A DNA stretch of 64,000 nucleotides from Paraphysomonas bandaiensis. Taxonomy: Eukaryota; Chrysophyceae. Under the pieces are notes generated by a model, which saw only the letters and a list, made by a program, of their open reading frames with translations, did no database searches and was not told where the DNA came from. The DNA lies in NCBI GenBank assembly GCA_965644295.1, contig CBFFRP010000009.1, positions 1 to 64,000 of the forward strand, given 5' to 3'. Position numbers and translations under genes: made by a program. This document shows positions 34,364 to 44,640 of the stretch, in pieces. Numbering within the stretch: the stretch's first letter is position 1; the number at the start of each line of letters is the position of its first letter.

Positions 34364-36472
34364 ATGGATGAAGAATATATTTCACCTGAAAATATAAGAA
34401 GATGGGAAAGATTAATTGCCTCCCATAGTGTCGATGAGATCTGGTTATGGCAATATTGGAAAGATGAATATCGTCCACATAATCAAATTAATAAAAAACT
34501 ATTAAATCGTTTTAATAGTAAATTAAAAGCACAAAAAGAATTAAAAGATTTAATACGGAATGGTATACCAAACGATTATAGAGGGGCAATATGGTGGGCA
34601 TGTAGTGGAGGTGCTGGAAAGATGATCTCTGCTGCACCTGAATCATTTAATGGATATCTTATGATAGCAATGTCATCTCCAAGTCCAGCTGAACATGATA
34701 TTATGAAAGATTTACATCGTACATTTCCATGTAATGAAAGTTTAAATACAGAAGAAGGAATCGAATCATTACGACGTATATTATTAGCATATGCTGTGAG
34801 AAATAGAGAAGTGGGATATTGTCAATCAATGAATTTTATTGTTGCAGTATTACTTATGTATCTTAGTGAAGAACAAGCATTTTGGGTTCTAGCTGCATTA
34901 GTGGAAGATATACTGCCTCGTAACTATTATACAGCTTCTATGTTAGGATGTCGAGTGGATCAAGCGGTAAGTTTATTGTATATGTTATGTGTTGATGAAC
35001 TTTAGAGAGCTCTGTGTTTTGTTGTTTTATGTTAGCATGAACGTCTATATCTATTTTAGGTGTTTCAGAGCTGTCTGGCATGGAAACTTCCAAAAGTATT
35101 TTCGCATTTCAGAGAGCATGATATGATTCTGGAGCCAGTTACATGTTCGTGGTTTCTCTGTCTCTACGTCAATTCCCTTCCACTGAAAGGTACCCCTTGG
35201 TCCTGTGATTATTTTGTGTAATGCGACGACATTTTGTATGATTGTTTCGATTGTACATATGTATCTTACTTGTGACACAGAGGTGCTGCGGATATGGGAT
35301 TGCGTCTTCTGGGAAGGAAATGTGGTCCTTTTTCGCGTTGGCTTAGCTGTATGCAAGATTATGGTGCGTACTTTCTACTTTCTCTTCCTGTCTCGTTCTC
35401 GTCCTCCGTTTGATGTCATTTTCAGGAGTCAGAAATATTGATGTCATCTGATTTTGGGTCGATGTTCAAGTTATTGAAGAAGCCCCTTTCAGGTCATGAG
35501 GTGAGAATCAGTGCAGTATAAAGAGAGTGTATATTGATAGTAATTTGGTATTGGATCAGTATGCTGCTCAGAGTGTGCTTGACACGGCCTTTGATAAAAC
35601 ATGGCTTGGGAGTATACCACGGTCTAAACTTGAGGAACTACGAGGCGAACATAAGGTGATTGTGTGGCCTCCTATTGTCATCAGTGTGCTCATTTTGAGT
35701 ATACTAGGCTGCTATAATAGCGGAACACGAGGAAGCTGCACGTATGAAGCGCGAGAGGAAGGCCCAAGAACGGAAGTGAGTTTCATTCTATGTGTGTCCT
35801 TCATTGCGTAATGTGAACATCACGCAGGAGGATTAGCAATAGCAGCACTCTTGTCGAATTGGATGATACACCTCAGGAAGAAGGGAATGAAGAGAGCGAT
35901 GGCGGTGATGCGGAGGAGTATGTAATGGTAGAAAGTGAAGAAATTCAGTCAGAAACAGACAGAAGTTCCGATAAAGGGATGGTGGTCGTTGAGAAATGCA
36001 GAGGAAGCACTACGAACAGGCGATCCTCTTTGGTGAGTACTTATCAGATATCTAGAAGCGGTATTTATTCATGTCTTTAACTTTTCAATGCTGGTGTTGA
36101 TACTCTATTACGACTAACTATGTTGTGGTTCAGGCTGGTTATGATGGGGCAGCGGATGTCCTCAGCAAAGTTCTTACGGAGGGGATTCCTGTTCACGCCC
36201 AGGATTCCCTCGATAGCACTGTTGCAGATGATCTCGGCGATGGTGACTACAGTAATGAGGAGCCATTGGATGGCAGGGAGTGTGATACTCCCCCCCCTCT
36301 TCCCGAAGCGTTCCTCGTTGACTCCAGCGTGTCTCCCAATTTAGCGTTTCAGCGTCCTAACCGAAGGGCATCTAAGATAATGCTCAGTATGCTGGAGATA
36401 TCGGATCTTGCTGACCTCGATGAGACTGTCCCCACATCTAAATCCAATACAAGCAGCGAAATGATAGGCTGA
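34364..36472 (+). CDS. TBC domain Rab GTPase-activating protein
   Basis: Eight predicted exons (34364-34966, 35060-35189, 35281-35363, 35426-35492, 35528-35655, 35708-35775, 35828-36032, 36134-36472) give 540 aa. The TBC domain starts near residue 60 (IRNGIPNDYRGAIWW) and has both catalytic fingers: the arginine finger in IMKDLHRTFP and the glutamine finger in GYCQSMNFI. LPLKEVLRIWDCVFWEG, formed across the second splice junction, is another hallmark. The C-terminal third is acidic and Ser-rich, with a final helix (MLSMLEISDLADLDE). The fourth intron is uncertain: 35493-35527 (35 bp) or 35501-35523 (23 bp). It should inactivate a Rab in vesicle traffic. Confidence 0.9.
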
Positions 36473-36627
36473 AGTGTTTGCAGTGCCATGCATGTGCCAA
36501 GTGGTGATTATTATAATACAGAATGATATAATGTAAAAACATAAAGAGGTATTACGGATGGGAATATATTTGGTGACCTATAATAATAAGCTGTGCATTA
36601 TATATTATATATGAGTCGATTCTCTTT

Positions 36628-38000
36628 ATGACATTTATTTCTATTGAAGCTCACTTACATGAAACACTTCTCCCCATTGTCCGGCAGTACTTCATTCCAT
36701 TGAAGGGGGGATTTATTAAGCTCTTTAAAAGCTTAATATCAATATTAGCTGTTAGAATTGGATATTTCACCGAAGTTAACTTTGCTCTACACGAAAACCT
36801 TACCGCCGCCAGTGGCGATTGGAAGACACTAGACACAGTGCTCGGAGCCTCCAACTACAGTGTTGTCACAACTGACGTTACGCACATACTGGAAGAATTC
36901 ATTACCACGGCGGGGCAATGACACTGGCGAAGATTCGATACACATCTCCTCACAGACCTCGGTCCCATGCGAGGAGACGTCACAGATCTCCATCACCAGT
37001 GGGACCTCCATCAATACACCCTCCGACAAGATGGCATGTATGCTGCACAAACGCAGCGAGACCCGCAGTATTGGACACGCAGCGGAACAAGGCTCCCACA
37101 CAAGCTCCATCCTCTCCGTATCCATAACTCCTCCAAACACTACATCTCCCTCGCAGAGCGTATATACGTATGGGACAAATCCTACGCAATGGGAAGAAGC
37201 CGAGCCAAAGGAAAAACCGGGCATGACCACACTACGGCTTCCGCATGCACAGGCTGTGCACACTCAACAGACAACATGGCGCACATGCTTCTCACCTGCA
37301 CTCACCCTGACATCATTCACATACGTGAAGATGTCTACCAAGCACACCACAGTAAGCTTGACAGAGCACACGCCCCCCATCCCTGGTTTCACACCGCCAT
37401 AATCAAGCTAGCAAAAAAGCCGCATGGAATTCAAACACCCCTCAGGTTGAGCGCTACTGGACCGGTCACATCACTGCCACACAACTAGCCGACGCATTCG
37501 AACGCCACATATCCCACTCACTGCTCGAACAACAGTTCCACGCCCTCGAAAAATCCAACACATTTATCCTGCTCCCCCTATACAATGGAGGGCTCCGTAT
37601 GCTTCCAAATAGGGGACTCAGACACCACAACACCAGTATCACCTGTCACGACACCGACACACACTCACAGCAAAAATACTCCAGGTACTTCAGGCAACAT
37701 CCTCTACAAGAGTCCGAACCCGACAGAGGCAAGCGCAACAACCACTCCGGAAACAACTCCTCCTTACTTGTGGCCGAAACCCCACCTCGACAACCAGCTT
37801 CATCATCTCCACCACCGACCTACTACACTCTCATCTACATCGCGCCCCATCCACTCCTCGCATGACCCATCATGGCACAGGCCCGCCAGACACATTTTGA
37901 CCAAAGGTAGACCCCCGACTAACCTCACTACAAGGGACGGTTGCACCATGGTGCTCGCAGCGATGATGCACAACAAGCAGCCCGCCACTAGTAGTATATA
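36628..38000 (+). pseudogene. Non-LTR retrotransposon ORF2 3' end and tail
   Basis: A single frame runs from 36628 to 37488, interrupted only by TGA at 36919-36921. Near its end it has a zinc motif of the type found C-terminal to non-LTR reverse transcriptases (CTGCAHSTDNMAHMLLTC). The reverse transcriptase core itself is not present, so the copy is 5'-truncated. A proline/threonine-rich stretch follows. The end (GGTTGCACCATGGTGCTCGC) matches the tails at 18241, 21530 and 23900. Higher GC than the neighbouring genes also points to a foreign element. Confidence 0.75.
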
Positions 38001-38144
38001 GCAAGTCCAGTTATTAGCTAGTTTATAGATGTAAAACTACTAGTTTCTGTACGCGATCGTTCTAATGTAATAATCAGACATTCTTACACGTAAACCTTAA
38101 CCTTGCTTTGTTGAACACGACGCACGTTCAAGTAAGAACACCTG

Positions 38145-38352
38145 AAGTCGAGGTAATACCAAAACCTGGTAAAGCAATTTCACCAGGTTTCATATATAAG
38201 TATTGAGTTATTATTTTACTGTAATTTGTATCTGAGAGGTTAAAGATAAAAAAAGAGTCGCAAGTATAGTTGTTATTAGCAGTATTTATTGCGTTACAAG
38301 TTGGCCCTGCTATTATTACTTGTGTTTTGTAATATCATATTCTCATATAGCT
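38145..38352 (-). repeat. Dispersed repeat C, copy 2
   Basis: Inverted relative to the copy at 12272-12470. It contains a small insertion (AAAGCAATTTCACCAGG) not present in the other copy. Confidence 0.8.
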
Positions 38353-38605
38353 ACATCTGCTTCGCTTGAGACTGCAAACGCTCCAACCGAATAGCCTGAT
38401 TTTGGATACATTGCATACGCATATAGCTATCTTTACCACTACTACTTATTACAGTAGTATTAGTACCTATGCTCGGAAAGGACGCGGCAACAGCTGCTGG
38501 GGGCACATTACTAGTAGGTGGAGGATCATAAGCAGGTGAAGGATCATAAGCAGTTAGTACAGTGTATAGTAACAACGCACAACAATAATCAGAACAATAC
38601 CGCAT
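38351..38605 (-). CDS. Possible small secreted protein, doubtful
   Basis: An 84-codon frame. The first 20 residues are hydrophobic (CCALLLYTVL), followed by a Pro/Ser-rich segment and a basic, Gln-rich helix at the end. A signal-peptide-like start and biased composition make it possible, but it abuts repeat C and has no family signature. Confidence 0.2.
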   Translation of the reverse strand: MRYCSDYCCALLLYTVLTAYDPSPAYDPPPTSNVPPAAVAASFPSIGTNTTVISSSGKDSYMRMQCIQNQAIRLERLQSQAKQM

Positions 38606-39041
38606 TTATACAGTGTTCTCAGCAACATTATATGTTCACCACTCATATATATGTTTATCTTATATAGTCTATCTATCTAATATAAACTTCTCTTAACGAT
38701 CTTACTTGTGAAAGAGACAAATAGTCTATAACGAGAAACCCAGCGCATTCTAGGGGAGGGGCCAATGTCACACTAGACCTATACTGAGTCATGCATGGTC
38801 ACGAGAAGCCCCGCGTAATCTTTGTTAGGTAATAATGGGAAGGTGCACATGGTCCTACTAGAATCTGCGCGAATTACATATATATATAAAAGACATGCAT
38901 AGTTATGAGAAATCCCGCGTGATCTCAGCTAAGATTAACACAGGTGGGGGCGGCAACAGAATATGCGCGTGATCTATGTGTCTATGTGGTCAGCTACTTT
39001 GGTACACGGGTGGGTCGGTAGTAGAATCAGTGCGATATCTC
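38606..39041. other. Intergenic with a recurring GAGAAnCCCGCGTnATCT motif
   Basis: Two clear copies of a roughly 30-bp motif (GCATAGTTATGAGAAATCCC then GCGTGATCT) lie at 38793-38824 and 38897-38925. Related copies are at 23601-23639 and, inverted, at 44870-44915. A weaker one is near 38730. No gene. Confidence 0.55.
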
Positions 39042-39248
39042 GGTGTTTTAGGTGATGCACCAGCCAGCCTACACTCTATGGCCACACCCTCGGAATACAA
39101 TACATACATAATAGCTAATAAAATAATATAGTCAAGCTTTGCCGCGGAACAATATACACAATACACCCTCCCTAAATTCAAATTTCTACAATCACAGTTT
39201 AACGGGTTCACTAAGTACTCCTCAGTCAGAAGATATAGCGAACCAAAT
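39042..39248 (+). repeat. Inverted repeat D, left arm
   Basis: Matches the reverse complement of 41670-41909 over about 200 bp with indels. Shared landmarks are GCACCAGCCAGCCTACACT, CCCTCCCTAAATTCAAATTT and CAGTCAGAAGATATAGCGAA. Together the arms bracket the ankyrin gene. Confidence 0.82.
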
Positions 39249-39445
39249 TACATGTACTGCACGAACACCGTGTGACTGGTAGCATAATCTACTGTGAATA
39301 ATCATATGATTGTTAGACTTATTGCATAACAATACGGTCACTACTACTTACAACACAAAATCGTCATATGATTGTAAGCTCATTGTATAACAATAATGGG
39401 GATATATCTTCCTATATACACAATGCTACTTCAAATCATCCAACT

Positions 39446-40753
39446 CTATTCATCCCATGGACATGAAGGGTCCTGTGATCGAAGCCACTTCAGAACATCC
39501 AAGTGTCCACCCTCTGCAGCAGCACTGCAAATCGATTTATCCCATGGACATGGAGGGTCCTGTGAACGAAGCCACTTCATAACATCCAAGTGTCCACCCT
39601 CTGCAGCAGCCTCACAAGTCAATTTATCCCATGGACATGGAGGGTCCTGTGATCGAAGCCACTTCAGAACATCCAAGTGTCTACCCTCTGCAGCAGCACT
39701 GCAAGTCCATTCATCCCATGGACATGGAGAGTCCTGAGATCGAAGCCACTTCAGAACATCCAAGTGTCCACCCTCTGCAGCAACACTGCAAGTCAATTTA
39801 CTCCATGGACATGGAGGGTCCCGTGAACGAAGCCACTTCAGAACATCCAAGTGTCCACCCTCTGCAGCAGCCCTGCAAGTCCATTCATCCCATGGACATG
39901 AAGGGTCCTGTGATCGAAGCCACTTCAGAACGTCCAAGTGTCCACCTCTAGCAGCTGCCCTGCATGTCAATTTACTCAATGGGCATGGGGGGTCCTGTGA
40001 ACGAAGCCACTTCAGAACATCCAAGTGTCCACCCTCTGCAGCAGCCTTGGAAGTCCATTCATCCAATGGACATGGAGGGTCCTGTGAACGAAGCCACTTC
40101 AGAACATCCAAGTGTCCACCCTCTGCAGCAGCCTTGCAAGTCAATTTATCCCATGGACATGGGGGGTCCTGTGAACGAAGCCACTTCAGAACATCCAAGT
40201 GTCCACCCTCTGCAGCAGCCTCACAAGTCAATTTATCCCATGGACATGGAGGGTCCTGTGATCGAAGCCACTTCAGAACATCCAAGTGTCCACCCTCTGC
40301 AGCAGCCTTGCAAGTCCATTCATCCAATGGACATGGAGAGTCCTGTGATCGAAGCCACTTCAGAACATCCAAGTGTCCGAACTTGGCAGCACTATCTGCA
40401 GCATTGCAATATTGAGCATAACTCTGTCTGTTATCAGGGTCACATAGGAGTATATTATGATGGGTGATGATAAGCTTGATATGCTCCAGCTGCTGTAGTC
40501 TGCCGTATTGTGCACATGTATTCATTAGTTTGAGGTGTGGGTAGCCCATAGCCAGAGCCCATGAGACCATTGAGTTGGTCATACAGTAGTGAGATGCATG
40601 TGACTCAAGTCTCTCTCTGCTCTTATCAGTGTAGACGATATCGTGAAGTCTCTTACTAGTCATGACCACAGGAAGAAGAGCCGTGTGTGGGATCATAGAG
40701 ATGATGATACGAAGAACATCATCATTAAGATCAGATAGAGTGATTTCATTCAT
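39446..40753 (-). CDS. F-box-like ankyrin-repeat protein
   Basis: A 435-aa single-exon protein. The first 45 residues (LSDLNDDVLRIIISMI, VVMTSKRLHDIVY) fit an F-box, suggesting a substrate adaptor of an SCF ubiquitin ligase. From about residue 122 there are ten complete 29-residue ankyrin-type repeats and a partial eleventh, each reading GHLDVLKWLRSQDPPCPWDE or close to it. The 87-bp DNA units are nearly identical, so the array expanded or was homogenised recently. It ends inside a repeat where TGG (Trp) has become TAG. This repeat type is common in algae and other protists. Confidence 0.88.
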   Translation of the reverse strand: MNEITLSDLNDDVLRIIISMIPHTALLPVVMTSKRLHDIVYTDKSRERLESHASHYCMTNSMVSWALAMGYPHLKLMNTCAQYGRLQQLEHIKLIITHHNILLCDPDNRQSYAQYCNAADSAAKFGHLDVLKWLRSQDSPCPLDEWTCKAAAEGGHLDVLKWLRSQDPPCPWDKLTCEAAAEGGHLDVLKWLRSQDPPCPWDKLTCKAAAEGGHLDVLKWLRSQDPPCPLDEWTSKAAAEGGHLDVLKWLRSQDPPCPLSKLTCRAAARGGHLDVLKWLRSQDPSCPWDEWTCRAAAEGGHLDVLKWLRSRDPPCPWSKLTCSVAAEGGHLDVLKWLRSQDSPCPWDEWTCSAAAEGRHLDVLKWLRSQDPPCPWDKLTCEAAAEGGHLDVMKWLRSQDPPCPWDKSICSAAAEGGHLDVLKWLRSQDPSCPWDE

Positions 40754-40915
40754 AGTTTATATGAGGCTGATAGAGTGTTAATACAGCAGATGATTATGAG
40801 ATGAGTTCATATCGATACATGGATATCAGTCACATGGAGCTACTATGAACATGTATACATACTTCGTACATGGACAAATCAGATAAGAGTGAAGTGGAAA
40901 CAACTCTCACTTCAT

Positions 40916-41057
40916 CGTATCGGCATCCTTTGTTTATTTTTGTTCAAAGATGCCTCTAATATTGAGACAATAATTATATGTATTCCAGTCGTAGTTGTAT
41001 TGCAGTAATATAGAGGAATTTTGCTTCAATGTATTCTCGAAAAATAAGATGCATACG
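40916..41057 (-). repeat. MITE-A copy, inverted, upstream of the ankyrin gene
   Basis: Reverse-orientation copy beginning CGTATCGGCATCCTTTG and ending AAATAAGATGCATACG. It is 142 bp and starts 163 bp upstream of the ankyrin start codon. Confidence 0.9.
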
Positions 41058-41669
41058 ATTTCACAAAAACCCACTTCTGAAAGACATAAAAATCCCCACT
41101 AAAATTCATAAAACCCATAAAATACAGAAGCTAATTCTGAGAGTCGTGATGTCAGTGCTAAAATCCATAAAGTACGATAAATCTAGGACTAAAAATCATA
41201 AAAATCATGATTTTGTTTGTGTTACGTGTTATATGATACTTTCTATGCATGAATATGGTTCATTGTTAGCTTAAGATCACTCACAGTTTGGTTGTGTGTC
41301 TATACAGAGTGCTTCATTCGGCTGTCTGTTGATTGTGTTTTATACGGTGTATTTATGTGGTTCGACACACTATTATCTGCTCTGTTAGTTTTGTCCCTCT
41401 TATAGTTCAGATGCACACTATAAGAGCGATAAAACTCATTCCGGAGTATCACTAAACACAAACTAAAGTGAAACAGATAGAGAGGAATCACACAGCACTA
41501 TACGATGATGTGATGCTGAAGGAGGAAGATGTATACTCGTATTATAATGACAGATACAAGTAAAGCAAGTAACAGCTCAGCTTATGATATTCATCATTAC
41601 ATTCACTAGAGGGGTGTAATGTGATACTTACTCTGCTTGTGATGTTCTATTTTTTATAGCCCAGATCTA
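41058..41669. other. Intergenic
   Basis: AT-rich. A stretch at 41080-41215 repeats CATAAAA-type words irregularly. No gene recognised. Confidence 0.35.
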
Positions 41670-41909
41670 ATTTGGTTCGCTATATCTTCTGACTGAGGAG
41701 TACTCAGTGAACCCGTTAAACTGTGATTGTAGAAATTTGAATTTAGGGAGGGTGTATTGTGTATATCGTTCCGCGGCAAATGCTTGACTATATTATTTTA
41801 TTATCCAGTATGTATGTATTGCTATTTATAGCTAGCTTTTAGGAAATAGTTGCCCCATTCTGAGGGCGTGGCCATAGTGTAGGCTGGCTGGTGCACCACC
41901 CAAAACACC
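41670..41909 (-). repeat. Inverted repeat D, right arm
   Basis: Partner of 39042-39248. It includes TGCCCCATTCTGAGGGCG at 41852, which equals the terminal repeat of MITE-B, so families B and D may be related or nested. Confidence 0.8.
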
Positions 41910-43115
41910 TGCCCGATACTGACATCTTAACTAATCACTGTGTTTGACCGTCTAGTGAGTGCGGCTGAGCCACCCGCCACCCGGATCTACCTAAGTACGC
42001 GTCTGGGATGGAGCATCCAGGACGTTCATATAAATCTCTCTCATAGTCTTCATCATTATCTCTATAGTACGCCACTGGCACTCCTTTCACTCTTCTTCAT
42101 CTCTTCTTCCTCTATACATCACTACCCCTAGCATCCATTTCCAGACTCTCAATGCCCCCAATCTCTAGCTCTATCTGAGATCGTGCCGATAGTGAGCTGG
42201 GTAACTCATAGCGGAGTTGATCACTCTTAATCACTGTATCCAGCTCATGTAGTCCACCAAATGGAACGCCTACAGGTGATTGAACCTTGCTATCACGTCT
42301 TATCATCCCTGTCTATGTGCACAGGCCACAACACTCAACTACTCTGCTCTATCTAATAATCCATATCCTTCGACCTATATTCCCATAGTTAATTCTAGAA
42401 GTGATTTACCAGCCATAAATAGCTAGATTTCTACTTCCAAAACTAATCATATAGAAATCCCTTAACGTCCTACGTCGTACGTATCTACTCCTATATCATC
42501 CTACATCCTACCAGTTTACAATCATAATACCATATGGATTAACGATTACCAGAAACCAGAAACGTCCGTTACGTATGTACAAAGCAAGTTGATTTGTGCT
42601 CATCAAAGATATGATGGTCAGTTCAATTTAATTGCAATACAATATATTGTTTCCTAGCTCAGCTTAAATGAGTATATAACTTCCTTAGTTGTGAATAGTG
42701 AATATATTATTATTAGATTATTAGCAATAGGCGTGAGAGGAAGACTGGTCTACAAGCCTAATTGAGCATTGTAGAGAACGACGGAGTCCTGCCTATGCTA
42801 CTATATACCGCTTTTAGCTTTGCTTTGACCTGATGTATGTTGCATTGGTTCTACTGTACCTGCTATGAGGACTTCATGCTTATGTAATGCGTAGCTATTA
42901 GCTATATGCGAGTACAATTCATGACTAGGTTTTACAATAATGATGTACTTTACATTGTAAAGTTTACAACCCATGCAATTGCATTTTATGATAAGTTCAT
43001 TCATGTTGTCAAGCTACTGCTATATTTCATCCATAGCTATACTAAGCAATGAGTATATGGAGCAAATATAGTATTAGGCAGAGAATCAAATGCAGAATAA
43101 AAACACTCTTAATAA
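41910..43115. other. Intergenic, no gene recognised
   Basis: 41930-42310 is less AT-rich and may be mobile-element debris. A 64-codon minus frame there has no recognisable features. The rest is AT-rich non-coding sequence ending at the 3' side of the TLC gene. Confidence 0.4.
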
Positions 43116-43835
43116 CTACAGTTTTTTACTCTCACGACCATACGTGTCGTCCAAGAGTTTCCTAACATTATGAACCCACCATATAGCATTTTGCACAACT
43201 AAGGTGTAAGACACCACAATACATACAACATCTTGCACGATAAACTTTGATTCAGATAAATAAAATAAAGCATTCGTAACGTTCAAGAAAAGTAGTACCC
43301 GTGATGTAACGTAGACAACATGATAGAGTATTTCTGCCATATTTTCCATGGTGCCGTAGACTTTCGATGCATGTCTGATGTGGTGTGCAACCCCACCAAT
43401 TTCAAGCAACCATATACCATAGAGCGCAAGATAAGATTCGGAATATATCGTAAATATACCAGCAAGTGCAACAATGTGATGAAACACATATATTTTACGT
43501 TTCTCATTTGTATAATCAATGAATATATCAATTGTATCACCAATGAAATATCCTGCTGAATGAGATGCTGCAAGTACAAACATACGTTTGATAGTATCCT
43601 CATCAATATGATTGAGTATATTATATATATCTATACTAAAGATATCACCTTTTGATCCTTTCATCATTGCATAACTAGTCCATATAGAGGCTATAATACA
43701 ATGAATAACACTGTGAAGTTGTACATTCTCACTGTATTGTTTTAACCATCGTGCTAAGATGATATATATTAGTAATGATGTTAGTAATGGAATGGCATTA
43801 TCCCAATTAATCATATGATTGAATAGATATGTCAT
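43116..43835 (-). CDS. TLC-domain (TRAM/LAG1/CLN8) membrane protein
   Basis: A 239-aa single-exon protein with about six hydrophobic segments. Hallmark TLC residues are visible: an early His (LHSVIHCIIASIW), YFIGDTIDIFI, the central FHHIVALAG and LEIGGVAHHIRHASK. The family includes ceramide synthase relatives and membrane-lipid regulators of the TLCD/TMEM56 type. The short length and the absence of a homeobox or ceramide-synthase (Lag1) motif favour the TLCD group. Two MITE-A copies lie 0.5-0.8 kb upstream. Confidence 0.88.
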   Translation of the reverse strand: MTYLFNHMINWDNAIPLLTSLLIYIILARWLKQYSENVQLHSVIHCIIASIWTSYAMMKGSKGDIFSIDIYNILNHIDEDTIKRMFVLAASHSAGYFIGDTIDIFIDYTNEKRKIYVFHHIVALAGIFTIYSESYLALYGIWLLEIGGVAHHIRHASKVYGTMENMAEILYHVVYVTSRVLLFLNVTNALFYLSESKFIVQDVVCIVVSYTLVVQNAIWWVHNVRKLLDDTYGRESKKL

Positions 43836-44305
43836 TATATTATCTGATAATATATGACAGATATGTGATGTATATATATATATATGAGGAGAGTTAGGAG
43901 CAAGTCCTCTCAGTGTCTATTGAAGAACAAGTGAGGCTTGTGGTAGATGCATATACAGCAGTAAGAACTGGACGGTGTTGTGAGATTAGTGGCTAAAGTC
44001 AGAGTTCTATATATTTCTAAAAATCTATAATATTATGGTTTTTATTGGATTTTTTATAGAGATTTTTAGATGGATAATTCTAACAATTATCTGAAAAAAC
44101 GTTTTTATACTTCATAAAATTGGAATTCTATAGAATTCCAATTCGGTTTGTCGATCAGGCAAAAATATCCTGGTTTTATTGTTGTATTCTGTTTTTTGAT
44201 GTAACGAAAAAGGGTGATTTTTTAGCCTGACATACTGACTCTTGTATCCATATCTACTGCTGTAGAGGTGTGCATATGTATACAGAGTATATCGTTGATG
44301 TGCAG

Positions 44306-44456
44306 TGTATCGGCAGTCAGCATCTTATTTTTCGGGAATACATTGAAGCAAATATACTCTATATTACTGCAATACAACTACGGCTGGAATACACATAATT
44401 GTTGTCTCAATATTAGAGCCATATTTGAACAAAAATATATAAAGCATGCCGATACG
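44306..44456 (+). repeat. MITE-A copy, 151 bp
   Basis: Left end TGTATCGGCA, right end TGCCGATACG. One of two copies only 33 bp apart. Confidence 0.92.
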
Positions 44457-44489
44457 CCCAGGAGCAGGCAGGAGCTAGCTACAGAACAT

Positions 44490-44640
44490 CGTATCGGCAG
44501 TCAGCATGTTATTTTTCGGAAATAAATTGAAGCATATATTTTCTATATTACTGTAATACAACTACGGCAGAAATACAGATAATTGTTATCTCAATATTAG
44601 AGGCATCTTGGAACAAAAATATACAAAGGATGCCGATACG
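44490..44640 (+). repeat. MITE-A copy, 151 bp, perfect 10-bp terminal inverted repeats
   Basis: Begins CGTATCGGCA and ends TGCCGATACG, which are exact complements. It has the same orientation as the neighbouring copy. The bases next to the ends are AT on both sides (a possible 2-bp duplication). Confidence 0.93.

Noticed and set aside
36860-37402. An alternative 180-codon frame overlapping the retrotransposon ORF
   Set aside because: The overlapping frame at 36967-37488 carries the recognisable zinc motif. This one has none.
39396-40467. Plus-strand frames of 106-167 codons with Ser/His repeats, and the regular 87-bp direct repeats as a CRISPR array
   Set aside because: They are the antisense of the ankyrin-repeat gene. 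The repeats have no spacers and translate to ankyrin units on the minus strand.
42112-42306. A 64-codon minus-strand frame in a less AT-rich patch
   Set aside because: Too short, with no start context or family resemblance. Better explained as element debris near inverted repeat D.
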